The notes under the pieces were generated by a model that searched no databases, was not told the DNA's origin, and saw nothing but the letters and a program-made list of their open reading frames with translations. Positions 43,597 through 54,992 of a stretch of DNA of 64,000 nt are shown here, piece by piece. The first letter of the stretch is position 1, and every line of letters begins with the position of its first letter. A program made the translations under genes and the position numbers. Location of the stretch: contig NC_066304.1 of NCBI RefSeq assembly GCF_905404315.1, positions 5,208,001 to 5,272,000 of the forward strand, given 5' to 3'. This DNA comes from Leptidea sinapis. Its lineage: Eukaryota; Arthropoda; Insecta; Lepidoptera; Pieridae.

Positions 43597-46500
43597 ATGG
43601 GTCGAACTGTGTGTTTAGTTTTTGGGATTCTACTAGCTTCCTGTAATGGATCAGGTAAATAGTTTAATAATTGCAATATACCATTTATGCAATGAGGAAT
43701 TTTTAAGTTCTAAAGTTGGAAATAAGTGTCGCATTAAAAATTGTTGTTTAAAATAATTAAATTAAAAAATCTCTAGCAGGACTGAAGATATTGATATAAA
43801 ATTATGTGGTAATATAAAAGTTTTGTGTAATGAAAGGGCTTAAGCTGTTTCTTCGCCAGGTCCTTAAAGATAGCTTAAAGCTCATATTATTATGGGTTTA
43901 TATAGAAGCAAATTTAAAAATAATCACTTATGAAGATAATTTTCTAGATATGTATGTGACTTTATAATTTGTGGTTCAAACGCTTGTGTATTTCTATGAT
44001 TGATATTTTTTTATTAGCATAGTAGAGTTTAGCCATAGATCCGATCATAATATTATTTAAGTTAACTTCAATGTCAATGATAGTTGTTTATTCAAAAACA
44101 GTACGTAACAATTAATTACCTCTTTCATCTTTTAGTACTGAATTTTCCATTTACCAGAATGTTAAACATTATTTGTTTGACAATAACCATAATTATTGTT
44201 AAACAATTATTATTTAAAAGAATGTTAACAATGACTGAACAATAATTGGTATTATAAATATTACATATGTGATTTTCATAGAAATAAATTAGATTTTTTT
44301 TTATACCTTATGTTATATTTGGTTTGTTATGTGAGTGACAATAGTATTATAGTATTTGAGTCGTAACGCATCCAGACAATTTGGCTTTAGAAAGAATTAC
44401 ATTTTAGTTATGTATTAATTTTACGAACTACCTTATCGATGAAACATAATAAAGAAATAAATTTTAATGTATAATGTAAGTGCATCGGTGATAAATTAGA
44501 AATAAAACATCGACTTATAAAAATACTACTATACAACTTTTTTTATGCAACGATTTTTCATTTGACACAATTTGTACTAGTGAGGGGCTGCTTTGCACCG
44601 GATGCCGGCTAGATATTGGGCAAATGAGACCTAACATCTTATGTCTCAACGCGACGAGCGCAATTGTAATGCCGCTCAGAATTTTAGGGTAGGGCGTATC
44701 AATTACGATCAGATGAACGTCCTGCTCGTCTCATCCGTTATTATCAAAAAAATTTACACAAGTATCATTGACATATGGGGGGGGGGTTGATTGTAACTTC
44801 AAAACAATGTGTGAAACAAATATCTAAAGTATTTGAATTTAAGTTGTAACTGTTTTTTTTCAGAGAGAGTTCGAAGATACGGTGGTGCTGGTGGGGGAGG
44901 AGGCGGCGGGGGAGGCTTCGGCTTTGGCGGAGGCGGCGGGGGTGGATTTGGATTTGGCGGAGGTGGCGGCGGCGGAGGGGGAGGAAGCTTCGGGGGCGGA
45001 TCGGGGTTAGGCCTCGGAGGCGGGTCGGGAGGAGGCCTTGGAGGCGGGTCGGGAGGAGGCCTTGGAGGGGGTCTTGACTTTGGAGCTGGCTTGGCTGGAA
45101 TTGCATCTGGATTAGGCGTGATCCGCGATGGTGTGCACGGAGCACTAGACAAGGCAGCTGCCGGATTTCACAACGCTGGAGGACTCAAGTTCAATATTGC
45201 AGCTGGCCACAGCGGCCATGGTGGACTCGGCTCGGGTTCAGGAGGTGGTGCCGGATATGGTGGGGGTTCTGGCCTCGGTGGCGGCGCTGGTCTTGGAAGT
45301 GGAAAAGGCACAGAAAAAGTGATTTACACTTCATCTGAAGATGGAAAATCAGGTGGATTCGCATTCACTGGTACTACAGGAAACGGTGGATACGGAGGCG
45401 GTGGTGGATTCAGTAATGGAGGTGGTGCTGGATATGGTGGTGGACTAGGAGGTGGCTCTGGAGGGGGATATGGAAAGGGCTCAGGAACAGGAGGGAGTGG
45501 AGGACTCGGTGGAAGTGGAGGTTCTAGTGGCGGAATTAGTGAGTCCGGAGGTTATGGAGGAGGATTAGGAGGCGGTAGTGGAGCAGGCTACGGGAGTGGA
45601 GGAGGAAAAGGCTATGGTGGCTCTGGAGGATCAAATGGATATAGTGGAACATCTGGTGGCTTAGGAGGAGGCAGTGGATTAAGCATAGGATTTGGAGGAG
45701 GCCTTGGAAGTGGCTTTGGAGGTGGTTCTGGTGGAGGCCTTGGAAGTGGTCTTGGAGGTGGTTCCAGTGGAAGCATTGGAGGTGGTTCCGGTGGAAGTAT
45801 TGGAGGTGGTTCCGGTGGAAGCATTGGAGGTGGTTCGGGTGGAAGTATTGGAGGTGGTTCGGGTGGAAGTATTGGAGGTGGTTCCGGTGGAAGTATTGGA
45901 GGTGGTTCCGGTGGAAGTATTGGAGGTGGTACTGGTGGAAGTATTGGAGGTGGATATGGAGGCTCTTCTGGCTACAGTGGTGGTCTTGGTGGGGGCAATG
46001 GAGGTGGTCATGGAGGAGGTTCCGGTAAATATGAAAGTGGTACTAGCGGTGGCCTTGGCACTGGATATGGTGGCTCCGTGGGTTTCGGAGGTGGCCTTGG
46101 AGGAGGAAATGGTGGTGGCCTTGGAGGAGGCCAAGGTGGTGGCCTTGGAGGAGGCCATGGTGGTGGCCTTGGAGGAGGTCATGGTGGTTCCGGTGGATAC
46201 GGAGGCGGGATAAGCAGTAGCCTTGGTGGTGACCTTGGAGGAGGTAGAGGTGGTGGCCTTGGAGGAGGCAGTGGTGGTGGCCTTGGAGGAGGCTTTGGTG
46301 GATCTGGTGGATATGGCGGTGGTGCCAAAAGTGGTCTAGGAGGAAACGGGGGAAACGGTCAAGGCAGTTATGGTACTGGCAGTGGTCTTGGTGGGGGCAG
46401 CGGCGGAGGCCTTGGAGGAGGATATGGAGGTGGTGCCGGTAGTGGACTCGGTGGAAGCGGTGGCTATGGAGGTGGTCTCGGCGATGGTTCCGGCAGTGGC

Positions 46501-46638
46501 CTAGGAGGTGGTAGAGGAGGATGTTCAAAATGTGGTGGCTGCGCGAGTGGGTCTTGCGGCGGTGCGGGTGGATACAGTTCAGCTCACGCGAGTGCTTCTG
46601 CCAGCGCGAGTGCGTCTGCCAGCAGCTACGGAAAGTGA
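43597..46638 (+). CDS. Gene 2: secreted glycine-rich silk/cuticle-like protein, 610 aa
   Basis: Exon 1 (43597-43654) encodes MGRTVCLVFGILLASCNGS, a signal peptide, and ends TCAG|GTAAAT with one base over. Exon 2 starts after a poly-T tract and CAG at 44864 and completes GAG (Glu20). Residues 21-24 (RVRR) form a furin-like site. Most of the rest is GGX repeats (GGG, GGS, GGY, GGL). A less repetitive insert (86-141) holds GVIRDGVHGALDKAAAGFHN, and another (167-190) holds KVIYTSSEDGKSGGFAF. Residues 318-381 are eight 8-aa repeats. The C-terminus has Cys573, 576, 579 and 584, then an AHASASAS-type tail ending SSYGK. The composition fits an extracellular fibrous or cuticle protein. The exact tissue is unknown. 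Confidence 0.9.
44583..44756 (+). mobile_element. Rep-1 in the gene 2 intron
   Basis: 'gcaccggatgccggctagat', 'gagacctaacatcttatgtc' and 'tgaacgtcctgctcgtctca' with an A-rich end. The middle hairpin is partly deleted. Confidence 0.8.
45757..45948 (+). repeat. Coding minisatellite, 8 units of 24 bp
   Basis: Each unit reads ggtggttccggtggaagt plus attgga and encodes GGSGGSIG in phase. Units 2-7 differ at only one to three positions. Unit 1 (ccagt…agc) and unit 8 (tactgg) are the most diverged, as expected at array edges. It lies in exon 2 of gene 2. Confidence 0.95.
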
Positions 46639-46964
46639 TCACTTCTCCACCCACCCGACTGATGTTAGCTGTAACCATTACGAGACGTTTCTAATCTGTA
46701 CTAAAACCTCTTTGGAGTCGGTACAACATTTATAGAATTGAAACTAGAGCTGTGATTTTAATGTAATATATAGGTTTTATAAAAAAATATAAGCAATTAT
46801 TTTAACTGTTGTTTTCATTAGTACCCTCAATTCAATTTAACGATTTTTTATTTATGCATATAGTTTTCTTCTTGTTTAACAGTAGGTTATTAGTGCTAAA
46901 CCAGTAGGTATGCGATAGAGCATCGTTTACTTCGTCATACGTAACTTGGTTTCTTTTCTAAATA
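46639..46964 (+). other. 3' flank of gene 2
   Basis: No AATAAA lies within 300 bp of the stop codon. The variants AATATA near 46765 and 46785 could serve. The 3' end cannot be placed more exactly. Confidence 0.5.
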
Positions 46965-47090
46965 AATCTATACTTCGCGGGTTCGACTCCCGCATCGTTC
47001 ATAAATTTTGTATTCAAATTTTATTTGTGTAATTTATCCCAGAAGTGAGGGTTATCACTTTAAAAACATAACAAACTTCAGTTCAGATTT
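46965..47090 (+). mobile_element. SINE S1, 5'-truncated
   Basis: Starts inside the tRNA-like part ('ttcgcgggttcgactcccgc') and runs through 'atcgttcataaattttgtat' and 'agaagtgagggttatcactt' to 'taaaaacataac'. Confidence 0.85.
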
Positions 47091-47117
47091 ACAAGAGTGA
47101 CATCTCAAGTCAATTTC

Positions 47118-47335
47118 CTAATATGTAAATACTGGGGTTCAGCAGGTTGTCAACTGTTAAGTAGATCCTGTAGATGACACCACAACGTGCGAATTGAACA
47201 AATCATACAAGATTTATCAACGAGACGTCACTAGAACGGTTGGCTCAGTTGGAAGAGCGCTCGCACGGAACGCTTGAGGTCGCGGGTCCGAGCCCCATAG
47301 CGTTCATAAATTTTGTTTTCAAATTTTATTTGTGT
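47118..47335 (+). mobile_element. SINE S1 with its upstream head
   Basis: Head 'caatttcctaatatgtaaat' and 'ctggggtt', then 'gcgaattgaacaaatcatac', A box 'ttggctcagttggaagagcg', B box 'cgggtccgagcccc' and 'gcgttcataaattttgtttt'. It lies in direct tandem with the truncated copy before it. Confidence 0.85.
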
Positions 47336-47884
47336 TAATCTATACTATTACATAAATCTGTAGGCTCTGGCTGTTATAACATTTGATTACTCTGCCATCC
47401 CATACCGCTACTTCTCATTTATGTCTCCTCGGTATAGCGTATGTGTTATACTTACACACTACAAGTGATGTCCTGGCAAACGTTGTTTTGCCATATAAAT
47501 TACGTACCTCGCCCCGCTCTTTAAATGTATTGTTATATGCAATGGAAAGGTCATTAACTGGATTATTTATGCTGCGAATATTTTGGTATTTCTATGTCAA
47601 AAAAATAAAGATACCGAATAAGTAATCACCATAAACAAAACTATGTCCAAAACACGTTTTTTCTTATGGTGTAAGTATAATACCGTCGGCTCAGTAATAT
47701 TCGCAATATAACCGAAGGATAAAACCGGCTCTACATTTAATAGTATAAATTTCCCAACTTTGGTTGCCCGGTGTACTCTATATGTGTATCGCGTAACTTG
47801 TGCAGCCAGTTCGAGTGTACTCAGACAGTGGAAACCCTGCTTTACAGATGAATATCTTATATGCGTCACAAATCTATCTAAACA
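47336..47884. other. No recognised feature
   Basis: I see no supported gene or repeat here. Confidence 0.4.
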
Positions 47885-48140
47885 TATTTTTTTTTTGCCA
47901 AAACGAGACGAGCAGGACTTTCAACTGATGGTAATTGATACGCCCTGCCTATTAAACCTTAAATTTCTTGAAAAACCTAAAAACTCAGAGCTGCACTACA
48001 ATTATTGTGCTCGTCACCATGAGACATGAGATGTTAAATCTCATTTGCCCAGTAATATCACTAGCTACGGCGCCCTTCAGACCGAAAAACCGTCATGGTA
48101 TCCATAATCTAGCCGGCATCATAAAGGAGCCACCCACTGG
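47885..48140 (-). mobile_element. Rep-1 retroelement-like repeat
   Basis: Reverse copy: reversed tail 'tttttttgccaaaacgagac', then 'tcaactgatggtaattgata' and 'ccataatctagccggcatca' with 'ggagccacccactgg'. Confidence 0.8.
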
Positions 48141-49414
48141 TTATTATTTATTAATTAACGTGATATTGTGTATTCGGTACCATCAGGCGGTGATCACATG
48201 ACATAAGGTGACTAGGTCCTAAGATTAAAAAAAAATATTTGAAGTATTCTTCGTCATACATACTTGACTTCTGTAATCCTGAATCCTTATAAAACCGTTT
48301 AACTGAATATTAATGAATCGTCACATAATTTACCGGTTAATTAAATTTAATTGGAGCAAAATATAACGCTAAAAGCCATGTTGTTTGTATAGAGATGAGT
48401 AGCAAAGTACAAAATATAATCCTTACAAACTATTGATATTTATTAATTATTAAAATGATTAGTTGCTAGACAGTAACATTAACCAGAACCTCACGTGTAT
48501 AGCGTTCATAACCTTGACCAGAGGATCATGATGGATCGGCGGTCGACCTTCGCTTCATAAGAAAAATAATAAAAAGCCAAGCTTTAGAAACGTACAATAA
48601 CAACAGAACACACACAAGTATTGTTATATCAACGGAAAATTACAACTCATTGTAATTAATTAATTTGTAATTTGTTATAAAAAATACATGTAATAAGTTT
48701 AAGTGTACATAGATAAGTATTATTAGATACGTAGTAGGTAATCTACAAGACTAAAATAACACGGATAATAGAGAACAAATTATATACTTAATCAAGTATT
48801 TTTTGTCAATAGTATTGGTTATTTAGGGCTTAGGTAAAAAAGGTAACCAAGGGAATACAACCTTCAACAAGAAGGCTGCGTATGAGGCACTAGGGCTATT
48901 TAGCCATAGTGCTATATATATATAGTGCTATATACTTATATATGTACACTTACGCATTCTAACCAGGACTCTAACCGGGCACTACAGATTAAGGCTAAGG
49001 ACCGAGCCAACGGCCTTGAGGAATTAAACGGAGCTAGGTTACCTCTCTCGCACAAGTTCGCCATAGTTTTAATTCAGAATTAGTTCTTTTTTATTTATTA
49101 CAAAAATAACACAATTTTCTTTACAAAACAAAACTATGTCATGTTAAATAGTATTCGTGTACAATTAACAAATTTGTGTACAATTTTTATCTATATGAAT
49201 GATTAGAATGGCTCCAACTGTAAAAGTTAGGGGTATTTTGGTGATTTTTTTTCGCACTGTCTATATAAAATAGAAATGTAATGAAAAAATGAATTTTCGT
49301 CTTACATTGTGTAGATATATAAATATTTTTTGTAAAAATATAAAATTTATATTAAACCGTCACGAAATGGTTTCAATAACGCGCTATTTTAGCGATTTCT
49401 TGGGATAGCGGCCT
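48141..49414. other. No recognised gene
   Basis: A LINE-B-like tail trace lies at about 48190-48235 ('ggcggtgatcacatgaca'). Short inverted TA-rich motifs occur near 48910-48945. Nothing else is identifiable. Confidence 0.4.
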
Positions 49415-49640
49415 TAAACAAACTCTCAATCCTAGGCCTCACAGATTGCAGAGCGTGTAGATTCTGTAATAATGCAGATGAAACCCCGTTACACATCCTT
49501 TCTGAATGTGGTACTTTAATGCGTAAACGTAGCACCTCTTTGGGAAGACCATTTCTTCAACAATTTGAGTTACGTCAGCTCACTGCAAAATATAAAGTTA
49601 GCTGTTAGAGTCATGAAAAGAATCAATCTTAGCTGTGAGC
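49415..49640 (+). pseudogene. LINE fragment with C-terminal Cys-His motif
   Basis: The + strand encodes LTDCRACRFCNNADETPLHI followed by LSECGTLMRKR. The Cys-X2-Cys … His-X4-Cys pattern after a 'C R F C … ET … H' run is typical of the end of insect LINE ORF2 proteins of the R1/I type with RNase H. It is only about 75 codons long and isolated. Confidence 0.6.
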
Positions 49641-50933
49641 TATTGTTAACAGTTTAAAGCCGCTTTGCAAACCATAACCATAAAGGAACACTATTACTAA
49701 AACTGAGCATTCACGACCTCTCCAACAAGACAAATAGATGAAGTAGCACCACGTCAAAATCGATAAAGCGTTTGTCGTGGCTTAATGGATTTCCAAGCAG
49801 ATGGAAAAACAGCGCGACGCGCCAACGCGCCAACACGCCATCTTGATGGAAAAGGAATAATTGCGAAGGAAGGAACAACTCAATGTACTGCGTCAAGGCA
49901 AAAGGTATAGTCGTGAATGTGTTAACTGGACGCCATTTCTAAACGCTAGTATAAGTCTATGGTTAAGTCTGCTCCGAGACGACCACAGAGTTCTTTGTAA
50001 GGTCGGTCACGGCCAGAGGTCACGCCGCAAAGTCGTTTGTTGAATCCATTTCAAATTAATTAAAATGTCATTTTTTTGTATCATTAACGAGATTCCCAAT
50101 TCTAAAATAAGTACAATAAAAAAGTAAATGATGGTATATTATTTAAAATATTTATGAACTCTACTTCAAAGTTCTAGTTCTGGATCGATTTTTTTTTGTT
50201 ATTATGTTAATAACTAAAATCGTTTTTTTTTGTTGTACCCGCAAATTCTTCAGCGTGAAATTTGCTTAAATTGCACTACCACAGGAAGTATTCAACATAT
50301 ATTGATATAATGTACCGCATCTCCAAAATACATGTGTGAAAAAAAATTATGAGGGGTCGAGTATTTAGCGTATAAGGCAATAAAACATTCATATGCTCTA
50401 TCGGGAAAACCATCATATTATCAGAAGCCATTATAATGATGCTTGACCTTTGGGCTACTATGTAGCAGTTGTAGTCTACAAGTAGAGATTGAATGTTATC
50501 ATGTGCCGATAAGCTTTAAGGTAACACCATACTTACGAAAATTACGCGACGGAAATCCCGCGGAAGACGCCTTAAAATGCTACCTTCCTACTATTCAAGA
50601 TAAATCTTCAAAATTAAATTTTTAGTTTCTCACGTAAAACAATGTAATTTATTTTATTATTTGCATGAGGTAACTTAATTAAATACTTTATTGCAGGAAC
50701 ACTGGCTGCATAATAAGTTGACGCAAAGAAGCATTTATTTGAATTTAAACTCCAGTAAACGCTAAAAACATACTTACCTGTATAATAACTAAAGCTAAAA
50801 TTGTGGAGATTCTTATCCTTAGAGTTAACAATCTCAAATGACATTAAATCTCAAGGATGATGACGCCAGGCTAAGATCATTGAAACGTCTCGGTAGACTA
50901 TGATACCTGTGAAATCGTAAAAAAAATTAAATT
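49641..50933. other. No recognised gene
   Basis: A GC-richer patch near 49800-50040 has short frames on both strands without motifs. The rest is AT-rich. Confidence 0.4.
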
Positions 50934-51085
50934 TAGAACTAGTCTCTATTTTAAGCAATTCACGCACAACATTATACAAATTGCGAGTGTAAGACGTAGC
51001 TTGTATACTAAACAAATATTCCTGGCCTGTTTTTATCGGTTGTCTAACAGCAAGGGACTCTATCTAGACGTTTAAATTATCTAAG
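50934..51085 (+). repeat. Interspersed repeat R, copy 3
   Basis: 'aaattgcgagtgtaagacgt' plus 'agcttgt', 'cctggcctgtttttatcgg', 'tgtctaacagcaagggactc' and 'tctagacgtttaaatta' match the copies near 10 kb. Confidence 0.6.
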
Positions 51086-52129
51086 GCACCAGGCTATTTT
51101 ATATTATGATGTGATAAATCGTCTCACATATTGATACGCCTTTGTTTGTTTTGCAATGAGTTACGGCTCAATTTCTCTCTCAATTGCTATCTGATTAATT
51201 CATCTCTTTAATGATAATATTATTCTTGATACAACATTAAGTGGACCATCTGCTCGTATTAATGCGATTCTTTTTATAGGATGAAATCTCACTTAAAAAA
51301 TTTCAAATGCAAATATTCTTTTAAAATTATAGTTCAACGTAGATTTAACCACCTCGACGTCTGATGCAATAATGCTTTTGCACACATATCAAGGACCGCA
51401 CTGTAATGCATTTCTTTTAAATTTAAGTATTATTTATTATCTTTATCTTCTACACTTTTTTCTTACTATCCTCATAATGTTAACCTTATAATTTTAGATT
51501 ATAATAAACCAGTGGACTCATCGCTGTAGAATAAATACGTTCTACTTTTTGATGCGGCTATTTAATTGTGTTCGGCTTTTTATTTTATTTTTAAGTCAAT
51601 CAATTAAGCCCGGCTGCTCTTTTACCGATACGAGTTCAGGACCATAAGTCTAGAGGTCAGAAACGCAACTCTTGACCTCTGGTATTGTGGGTATCTATGA
51701 GCAGCGGTTTTTTTACTTTTCATCAGATGAGCTAATGCCCGTTTGCCTATAAAAAAAATATTCAACTTGACTGCTTATTAGTCCTGTCATGAACCTTTTT
51801 ATTAGTCAATCATATGACTTTAAAAATGTAGACGTAAGATGAAGCTTAATTTTATGTAATTTACCGCCGCGATAGATTACGCAGGTCTGTGAGATGCTTT
51901 ATACATACTCAACCAAGGAAGTCATGCATCTAGATTTATTAATAAATCAACTATTAGTCATGATTCATTTATTTTATATAAATACTTATAATCAGATAAA
52001 TCAAATGTTAGTATTTTATGAGTGAAGACATGTCTTAAATAATCTAAAAACTAATGCGGTATTATTAGAATTAATTAAATATAAATGATCATTCGCGACT
52101 GACCAAATATTAAAATTAAACAATATTAA
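51086..52129. other. No recognised gene
   Basis: 'ctcttgacctctggtattgt' with 'ctatgagcagcgg' near 51665-51760 resembles a LINE tail also seen at 24520-24610. Nothing else is identifiable. Confidence 0.4.
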
Positions 52130-52364
52130 AATAAAACTTGTATAAAGTTATATATGGGAATAAGCCAAGAATATGCAAAATATTTACCAAAAGACATTTT
52201 GTTATTATTTGTTTATTCGGACGTTTTACGTTCCCCGCATTTATTTGCAAGGCTGTTTGACATTCGGAAATCTTCAGAATTATCATTGTATTGACAGTCT
52301 TATCGACATTTACTATATTCTTCGTTTATTTCGCGTATAACCTTATTCCAAGTTTAATTGTAAG
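52130..52364. mobile_element. MITE-2, copy 2 (opposite orientation)
   Basis: The ends 'acttgtataaagttatata' and 'cgcgtataaccttattccaa' plus 'gtttaattgtaa' are related to the 17389 copy, and its inner block 'tttgacattcggaaatcttc' is the reverse of 'gaggttttccgaatgtcaag' there. The left terminal 10 bp are lost. Confidence 0.7.
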
Positions 52365-52792
52365 ACCGTAAAAATCTGAGCAATTTCTAAGTGTATTTAC
52401 CAGTAAGTTTTGTCATTTCCTTTTGGCAGCATCAGCCGTATGTATAATCTTCCCGTCATTAGTGTTTATGTGGTAGTGGTGTTTATATACTGGTGTGTTG
52501 CCATTTGCCGATGTGGCTAGGGATGCTTGAAAAGTAGCCTTCCGCTCTTCTGTTCACAGAAGTTTATGGATGTACGCTCATGTAAAACAGTTAATAAAAC
52601 TGACAATGTGACAATAGTTCAATAACAATTAATTTAGAAATAATTATGTGGGTACTTACCTAATTACCAAAAACCGATAAAAGTAAGCATTGTAGTAGAT
52701 AATTTAGTAGGTAACTAATAATTTATAAATGAAACAAAAGGCAATGTATTAAAAAATTAAATTGCAGTTGTCAAATGATTTTATTAAATTAT
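52365..52792. other. No recognised feature
   Basis: I see no supported gene or repeat here. Confidence 0.4.
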
Positions 52793-52989
52793 ACTAGCTG
52801 ACCCGACAGACGCTGTTCTGTCAATAGGATAGAAAAAGGTTTAAGTGTTCGGGAATAACTACTACTATACTACTTGTGAGAATCTGTAAATGGCTTTCTA
52901 TTATTTTGTTATGTGACTATTGTAAAGTATTCAGCTGTAGATTCTCCAATAATATGAATCCATCAGAAATATGTAGTCAAAGTTGATTA
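52793..52989 (-). mobile_element. Helitron H2-type end (fragment)
   Basis: Reversed terminus ACTAG at 52793-52797 followed by 'ctgacccgacagacgctg' with 'ttctgtc'. The inner sequence differs from the other H2 copies, so only the 3' end is shared. Confidence 0.6.
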
Positions 52990-53152
52990 TCTACCTACAT
53001 ATATATATATAATGAAAATGGTCTTTGTTTGAGGCTCTTTGATACGAAACCACCACCATTCGATGCGAAATATTGTATTTGTAAAAAGATGAATAAAATT
53101 TTATATATTTCTTTTTAAAATTCGCCCAGCAAAGCGGGCGAGAACGGCTAGT
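52990..53152 (+). mobile_element. Small Helitron H3
   Basis: Ends with the hairpin TTCGCCC…GGGCGAGAA and then CGGCTAGT (CTAGT 53148-53152), the canonical hairpin-plus-CTRGT Helitron 3' end. The 5' end may be the TC at 52990. The length of about 160 bp suggests a deletion derivative. Confidence 0.6.
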
Positions 53153-53284
53153 GCAGTCATAAAATGGTAAGGATTAAATATCGTATTTGTGTAAACAGCT
53201 TTTTCATTACCGCTTTACACTTATTTATACTTGATTTGAAAATGAAAAAGAAATAAATAAAAATATATAAAAGAAATTAGGAGA

Positions 53285-53585
53285 TCCGTAGGTGAACCAA
53301 AGTCACTGACATAGCCCCAATGATTGCAAAACTGAAGTGGCAGTGGGCAGGGCACATAGCTCTGCGGACAGATGGCCGTTGGAGCAGTAAGGTGCTCAAA
53401 TTGCGACCACCTACCGGAAGGCGTAGTGTTGGTAGGCTCTCCACAAGTTGGACCGACGATCTGGTCAAGATCACCGGAGTAGGATGGATGAGGGCAGCGC
53501 AGGACTGAACATCATGGCGATATTTGGGGCAGGCCTTTGTCCTACAATGGACATCTTCCGGCTTAAATAATGATGATGTTGTCCA
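53285..53585 (+). pseudogene. LINE-D (RTE-like) C-terminal coding and tail
   Basis: The frame gives MIAKLKWQWAGHIALRTDGR, TGRRSVGRLSTSWTDDLVKI and GWMRAAQD, then a stop, the tail 'gcaggcctttgtcctacaat' and 'atgatgatg'. Upstream RT and endonuclease are lacking. Confidence 0.85.
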
Positions 53586-53699
53586 TAAGAGATAGACATA
53601 GGCCCTCACGAACTTTACTTTAGACCTATATAAGATACATTATTTTGTTTTATCGCAAAGGGTTTACTTGACGTTTTCGTTGAAAGCTACCAGACGGCT

Positions 53700-53910
53700 T
53701 ATTTTTTTCCGATACCTCCAACAAATATCATTAATTTATACAAATATGATTATAAAAACTTAACAAATTATATACTAAGACCTTCCTCGGGACCACGCTA
53801 TATATTAGTGAAAACAGCATGAAAACCGGTGCAGTAGTTTTTGAGTTTATTGCGAATAGACAGAGAGACGTGGCGGACGCCTTTATTTTATAATATGTAG
53901 TGATTATTCA
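53700..53910 (+). mobile_element. Dispersed-repeat 3' end
   Basis: 'ctaagaccttcctcgggacc' and 'agtagtttttgagtttattg' with 'cgaatagacagagagacg' match a common lepidopteran LINE/Helitron tail. A related trace lies at 39720-39830. Confidence 0.5.
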
Positions 53911-53932
53911 ACTTTATCAATTAGACGCCAAA

Positions 53933-54716
53933 ATAAATTCAAATTCAAATATTTTTATTCAAAATAGGACATTCACTTATTGAAAGTCAAAAATTACCAC
54001 CTATTCCAAAAGTATGCCTCAGACCTGAGAAGAACGGGCGCAACAAACTCAGTGGGCTTCTTTTTTTATAAAAATATGGCTACTATGTAAAGTCGTACAA
54101 TAAAATTTATTATTTAATAGCCTGCTGGCGGTGGCTCTATTCCCAATTTGTGGTATTATTAAGAAAGTCATTTATGTTATTGTAACCTTTACCACACAAA
54201 CGTTTTTTAACAATTTTTTATTTGGATGTCGTAAAACATTTGTTTTGAACATTATCTGGGATCTGTTGTAAAAGCATATACAACGCCCTTACTTACTGCC
54301 GTTTTCATTATCGTATCTCTACTTACGGATACATTGCTATCGACATTAAAAAATGACAAGATCTTATCTATCCACAGTTATTTCCAATATAGTCATATTA
54401 GTAGTTATAGTCCAATGGTTTCTGTCGATAGGCTATTGAAATGGAAGTAAGCGTAAAAGGATAGATTTGTCTACCTCTAGTAAGTTAAACTAAGGATGGA
54501 TAGGTCATGAAAACGGTCGTAAGACGAGTAGTAGGCATTATAAGTTTATTTGATCCTGGTGTTAACATAATGGTTATCACAGTTTCTAGCAAATTCACTT
54601 ATGTGCCTGTGTACATACATAACATTATCAAGAATATACGAGGACAGGCAACATTCGAAATTTATTTCTTTTATTTATTTTTTAATTATTATTTATTTAA
54701 ATTTTGCTCTCAATAA
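53933..54716 (-). mobile_element. LINE-A 3' part, split by a MITE-like insert
   Basis: The reversed TTTGAA tail is at 53938-53965, then reversed 'gtggtagt…', 'taacctttaccacacaaacg' and 'gggatctgttgtaaaagcat'. After the insert at 54289-54523, reversed coding resumes (agtagtaggcattataag … atcctggtgttaacataatg). It matches 33430-34000. Confidence 0.85.
54289..54523. mobile_element. MITE-like insert in LINE-A
   Basis: Left end 'cttactgccgttttcatta' (from 54293); the right end reversed reads 'cttacgaccgttttcatga'. The LINE-A sequence on either side is missing about 25 bp relative to the 33.6-kb copy, so insertion came with, or was followed by, a small deletion. No coding is seen. Confidence 0.6.
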
Positions 54717-54902
54717 TTCTTTAGGGCCGAGGTTAAAAATAGCATTAAAGAACAACTTTGCTCAACAAACACACAATAGAATTTTATAATTTATATCTAT
54801 CGATATATCTATCCTTGTTAAATGATGATGCAATCCCATTCTTTTGGAAAAAGTACGATTAATCGTACAGGATACCTCATTGCTCTTCCATAGATATGTA
54901 TA

Positions 54903-54992
54903 CCTCAAATTCAAATATTTTTATTCAAAAAATAGATATGATATCATCACTTATTGAAAGTCAAATCTACCACCACCCATTCGAAAAATGCT
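54903..54992 (-). mobile_element. LINE-A tail fragment
   Basis: 'ctcaaattcaaatattttta', 'cacttattgaaagtcaaatc' and 'taccaccacccattcg' are the reversed end of LINE-A. Confidence 0.8.

Noticed and set aside
44765..46678. Long antisense and alternative-frame open frames over gene 2 (Pro-rich, Ser/Thr-rich, His-rich)
   Set aside because: They follow from the GC-rich GGN repeat; the + frame has the signal peptide, splice phase and TATA box.
49690..50045. Possible gene in the GC-richer patch
   Set aside because: Frames on both strands are about 60 aa, without motif or splice pattern.
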